Source: Gemmatimonadota bacterium
GTDB taxonomy: Bacteria; Gemmatimonadota; Gemmatimonadetes; Longimicrobiales; Gaopeijiaceae
Length of the DNA: 7,004 nucleotides
NCBI GenBank assembly: GCA_007129525.1
Contig: SKVI01000263.1
Coordinates: 1 to 7,004, forward strand
Direction: 5' to 3'
Shown one piece after another: positions 5,773 through 7,004 of the stretch. Every line of letters starts with the position of its first letter. Positions within the stretch are counted from its first letter, which is position 1. The notes beneath the pieces were generated by a model, which did not search any database, was not told the DNA's origin, and worked only from the letters and a program-made list of their open reading frames with translations. The position numbers were made by a program, and so were the translations under genes.

Positions 5773-7004
5773 CAGATACCGTCACCCTTCCGGCTTGCGG
5801 TTCCTCGGCTTCCGATTCCCCGGCCTCCGGTTCTCCGGTTGGTTTTCCGCCACCGGCGTCGCTTCCTCCCAACAGGAGAAAGGGGAAGAGGACCACGGCG
5901 GTGAGCAGGCCCACCGCCAGCTTCACCTGATCCGGAAGCACCGAGGGCGAGACGAACCCCTCGATGAGTCCGGCCACCAGGAGAAGGATGACCGTCCCTC
6001 CCAGCAGAGAGACGGCTTCCCGGCCCCGCTCCACCAACGCATCGCTCCGGGTACGCCTCCCGGGGACCACCAGAGCCGAGCCGAGCCAGAGACCGGCCCC
6101 GCCGGCAATGCAGATGGCCGTCAGCTCGATGACCCCGTGGGGCAGCACGAATGCCCACAGGTGAAGGCTCGCCCCATGGACCTGAAAGACCCCGGCCACG
6201 CCCCCCAGCAGGACCCCGTTGAAGAGGAGGATCCACGCGGTCCCCAGCCCCGCCAGGATCCCGCCGGCGAAGGCCAGGAAGGTGACCTGCACGTTGTTGG
6301 TGATGATCTGGCTGGAGAAGACCGGCATGAAGACCTCGGGCACCTCGGCGTAGCGCCCGCCCGCCGCCTGGCGCTCGGCGGCCGTTTCCGCGTGGGCGAT
6401 CATCCCTGCCGGCACGATGGCGGCGGCGCGCCCCGGATCATCCACCACTGCCCCAAAGCCCACCAGCGCGGGACCGAACAGGAGAAAGGCCGCAAGGAGG
6501 ATCGCCGGGGCACGCTTCCGGAAGAGCGCGGGAAAGTCCCGGCTGAACCACCGCCACGCCTGCCGAACGGTCTTCCGAGGCGGCGAGTAGAGGAGGTTGT
6601 GGCCGGTGCCCACCCAGCGCTCCAGCGTGGAGAGGAGTTCGGGCGATGCCCTGTAGGTGCGGGCCCGAGCCAGGTCCGCAGCCACCTCCCGGTAGAGTGC
6701 GGCAAAGCGCGAGACCTCCTCCTCGGGGAGGGACGAAAGCCCCCGGCCGTCGGCTTCTTCCAACAGGGCTCGATACTCCTCCCATCGGGGTCGCTGATGG
6801 CGAAGCAGGGTGGAGGCCGCCGGCGAGCCCGAGCCGGCATCGACCCCGGTGGCCATGCGCCGACCCGATTCCTCGGCGTAGAGCCTCAGGAGCCGGGAGT
6901 CGGCTCCCTGCACTTGACCCTCTTCCGAGCCGGCGAAGTGCGCCGCCAAGCGCGTGGCCAGCCGCCGCCGGGCTTCGGGCTCCAGGTCGGCTCGCCTTAG
7001 GACG
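5750..7004 (-). CDS. SpoIIM-family membrane protein, open at the right edge
   Basis: The minus-strand frame is open from 7003 to the TGA at 5752-5750, giving 417 visible codons. The core is a SpoIIM-family (stage II sporulation protein M) membrane protein. Numbered from ATG 6856, it has a soluble helical N-terminus with LLRHQRPRWEEYRALLEE (17-34) and LYREVAADLARART (54-67), then about five or six membrane segments from 117. It carries the family motifs SSQIITNNVQVTFLAFAGGI (181-200), FNGVLLGG (212-219), LPHGVIELTAICIAGGAGL (238-256) and LIEGFVSP (297-304). In Bacillus, SpoIIM works with SpoIID and SpoIIP; neither is present here, so a sporulation role is not implied. Such homologues are common in non-sporulators next to MoxR/DUF58 and RDD genes. 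An acidic repetitive tail closes the protein (331-368). ATG 6856 could start a free-standing 368-residue protein, but its Shine-Dalgarno candidate (GAGGA) is about 13 bases away, and the frame continues upstream with coding-like codon use. I therefore treat it as 5'-incomplete. Confidence 0.88.
   Translation of the reverse strand, partial: VLRRADLEPEARRRLATRLAAHFAGSEEGQVQGADSRLLRLYAEESGRRMATGVDAGSGSPAASTLLRHQRPRWEEYRALLEEADGRGLSSLPEEEVSRFAALYREVAADLARARTYRASPELLSTLERWVGTGHNLLYSPPRKTVRQAWRWFSRDFPALFRKRAPAILLAAFLLFGPALVGFGAVVDDPGRAAAIVPAGMIAHAETAAERQAAGGRYAEVPEVFMPVFSSQIITNNVQVTFLAFAGGILAGLGTAWILLFNGVLLGGVAGVFQVHGASLHLWAFVLPHGVIELTAICIAGGAGLWLGSALVVPGRRTRSDALVERGREAVSLLGGTVILLLVAGLIEGFVSPSVLPDQVKLAVGLLTAVVLFPFLLLGGSDAGGGKPTGEPEAGESEAEEPQAGRVTVSATAAPDA
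5791..5835 (-). repeat. Three imperfect 15-bp tandem repeats in the SpoIIM tail
   Basis: On the plus strand three adjacent units read CGGCTTGCGGTTCCT (5791-5805), CGGCTTCCGATTCCC (5806-5820) and CGGCCTCCGGTTCTC (5821-5835); neighbouring units share 12 of 15 bases. In the SpoIIM frame they encode pentapeptides GEPEA, GESEA and EEPQA (residues 341-355), a charged, flexible cytoplasmic tail after the last membrane helix. Because the unit is a multiple of three, gain or loss of copies would keep the frame. A weaker fourth unit may follow at 5836-5850. Confidence 0.6.
6857..7004 (-). other. Probable RDD-family C-terminal tail fused in frame to SpoIIM
   Basis: The 49 codons upstream of ATG 6856 have no stop and translate as VLRRADLEPEARRRLATRLA followed by AHFAGSEEGQ, then VQGADSRLLRLYAEESGRR. 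The pattern of an L-R-R-A-D/E-L-x-P-E-A-R-x-R-L-A helix followed by a short charged tail is, from memory, what closes many RDD-family membrane proteins that sit beside SpoIIM genes. I count about four fifths of third codon positions as G or C, as expected for coding sequence here. If correct, the RDD protein lies beyond the right edge and is fused to SpoIIM through a short linker (about ATGVDAGSGSPAAS). The alternatives are a longer native SpoIIM N-terminus, or a chance open frame upstream of a SpoIIM gene starting at 6856. Confidence 0.45.

Noticed and set aside
5750..6856. SpoIIM as evidence of an endospore former
   Set aside because: SpoIIM homologues beside MoxR/DUF58 are widespread in non-sporulating bacteria, and no SpoIID, SpoIIP or other sporulation gene is in the window.
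5699..7000. 433-codon open frame on the plus strand opposite SpoIIM
   Set aside because: The minus strand carries conserved SpoIIM motifs and membrane segments; the plus translation is Gly/Pro/Gln/Glu-rich without hydrophobic segments or known motifs.

Overview
The window is GC-rich bacterial DNA with tightly packed genes, several GTG starts, overlapping start and stop codons, and mostly clear Shine-Dalgarno sites. Nothing in it fixes the taxon. The style (high GC, a twin-arginine exporter substrate, a MoxR/DUF58/DUF4129/DUF4350/SpoIIM cluster, a DUF4870 protein) fits a high-GC, non-enteric lineage such as Gemmatimonadota, or less likely Acidobacteriota or Actinomycetota. This placement is inference.

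Layout from left to right: (1) 1-62, minus strand, the first 20 codons of a twin-arginine (Tat) exported protein that runs off the left edge. (2) 118-504, minus, a small DUF4870 membrane protein just upstream of the Tat gene and co-directional with it. (3) 505-745, a divergent intergenic region with a possible sigma70-type promoter for the plus-strand genes, 20-21 bp spaced direct repeats and a perfect 10-bp palindrome. (4) 746-5772, plus, five co-directional genes: a polytopic GDPD-membrane-domain-like protein, a DUF4129 protein, a DUF4350 protein, a MoxR AAA+ ATPase and a DUF58 (vWA-like) protein. The first four are separated by 7 nt or overlap by 8 and 19 nt, so they almost certainly form one operon; DUF58 follows after 34 nt. 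(5) 5750-7004, minus, convergent with DUF58 and overlapping its end by 23 bp, a SpoIIM-family membrane protein whose reading frame stays open to the right edge. The upstream part of that frame reads like the C-terminal tail of an RDD-family membrane protein.

The gene set and the opposed SpoIIM gene match, from memory, the mycobacterial Rv3690-Rv3695 neighbourhood (membrane protein, DUF4350, MoxR2, DUF58, SpoIIM on the opposite strand, RDD). MoxR ATPases are proposed chaperones that work with vWA-type partners. Here the predicted topology puts the DUF4129 domain, the DUF4350 C-terminal tail and the DUF58 vWA-like domain on the cytoplasmic face beside MoxR, with the DUF4350 domain outside. A membrane-bound MoxR remodelling machine acting on the envelope is therefore plausible, but its substrate is unknown. 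The most distinctive point in this copy is the possible RDD-SpoIIM fusion. No RNA genes, CRISPR arrays, insertion sequences or clear rho-independent terminators were seen.
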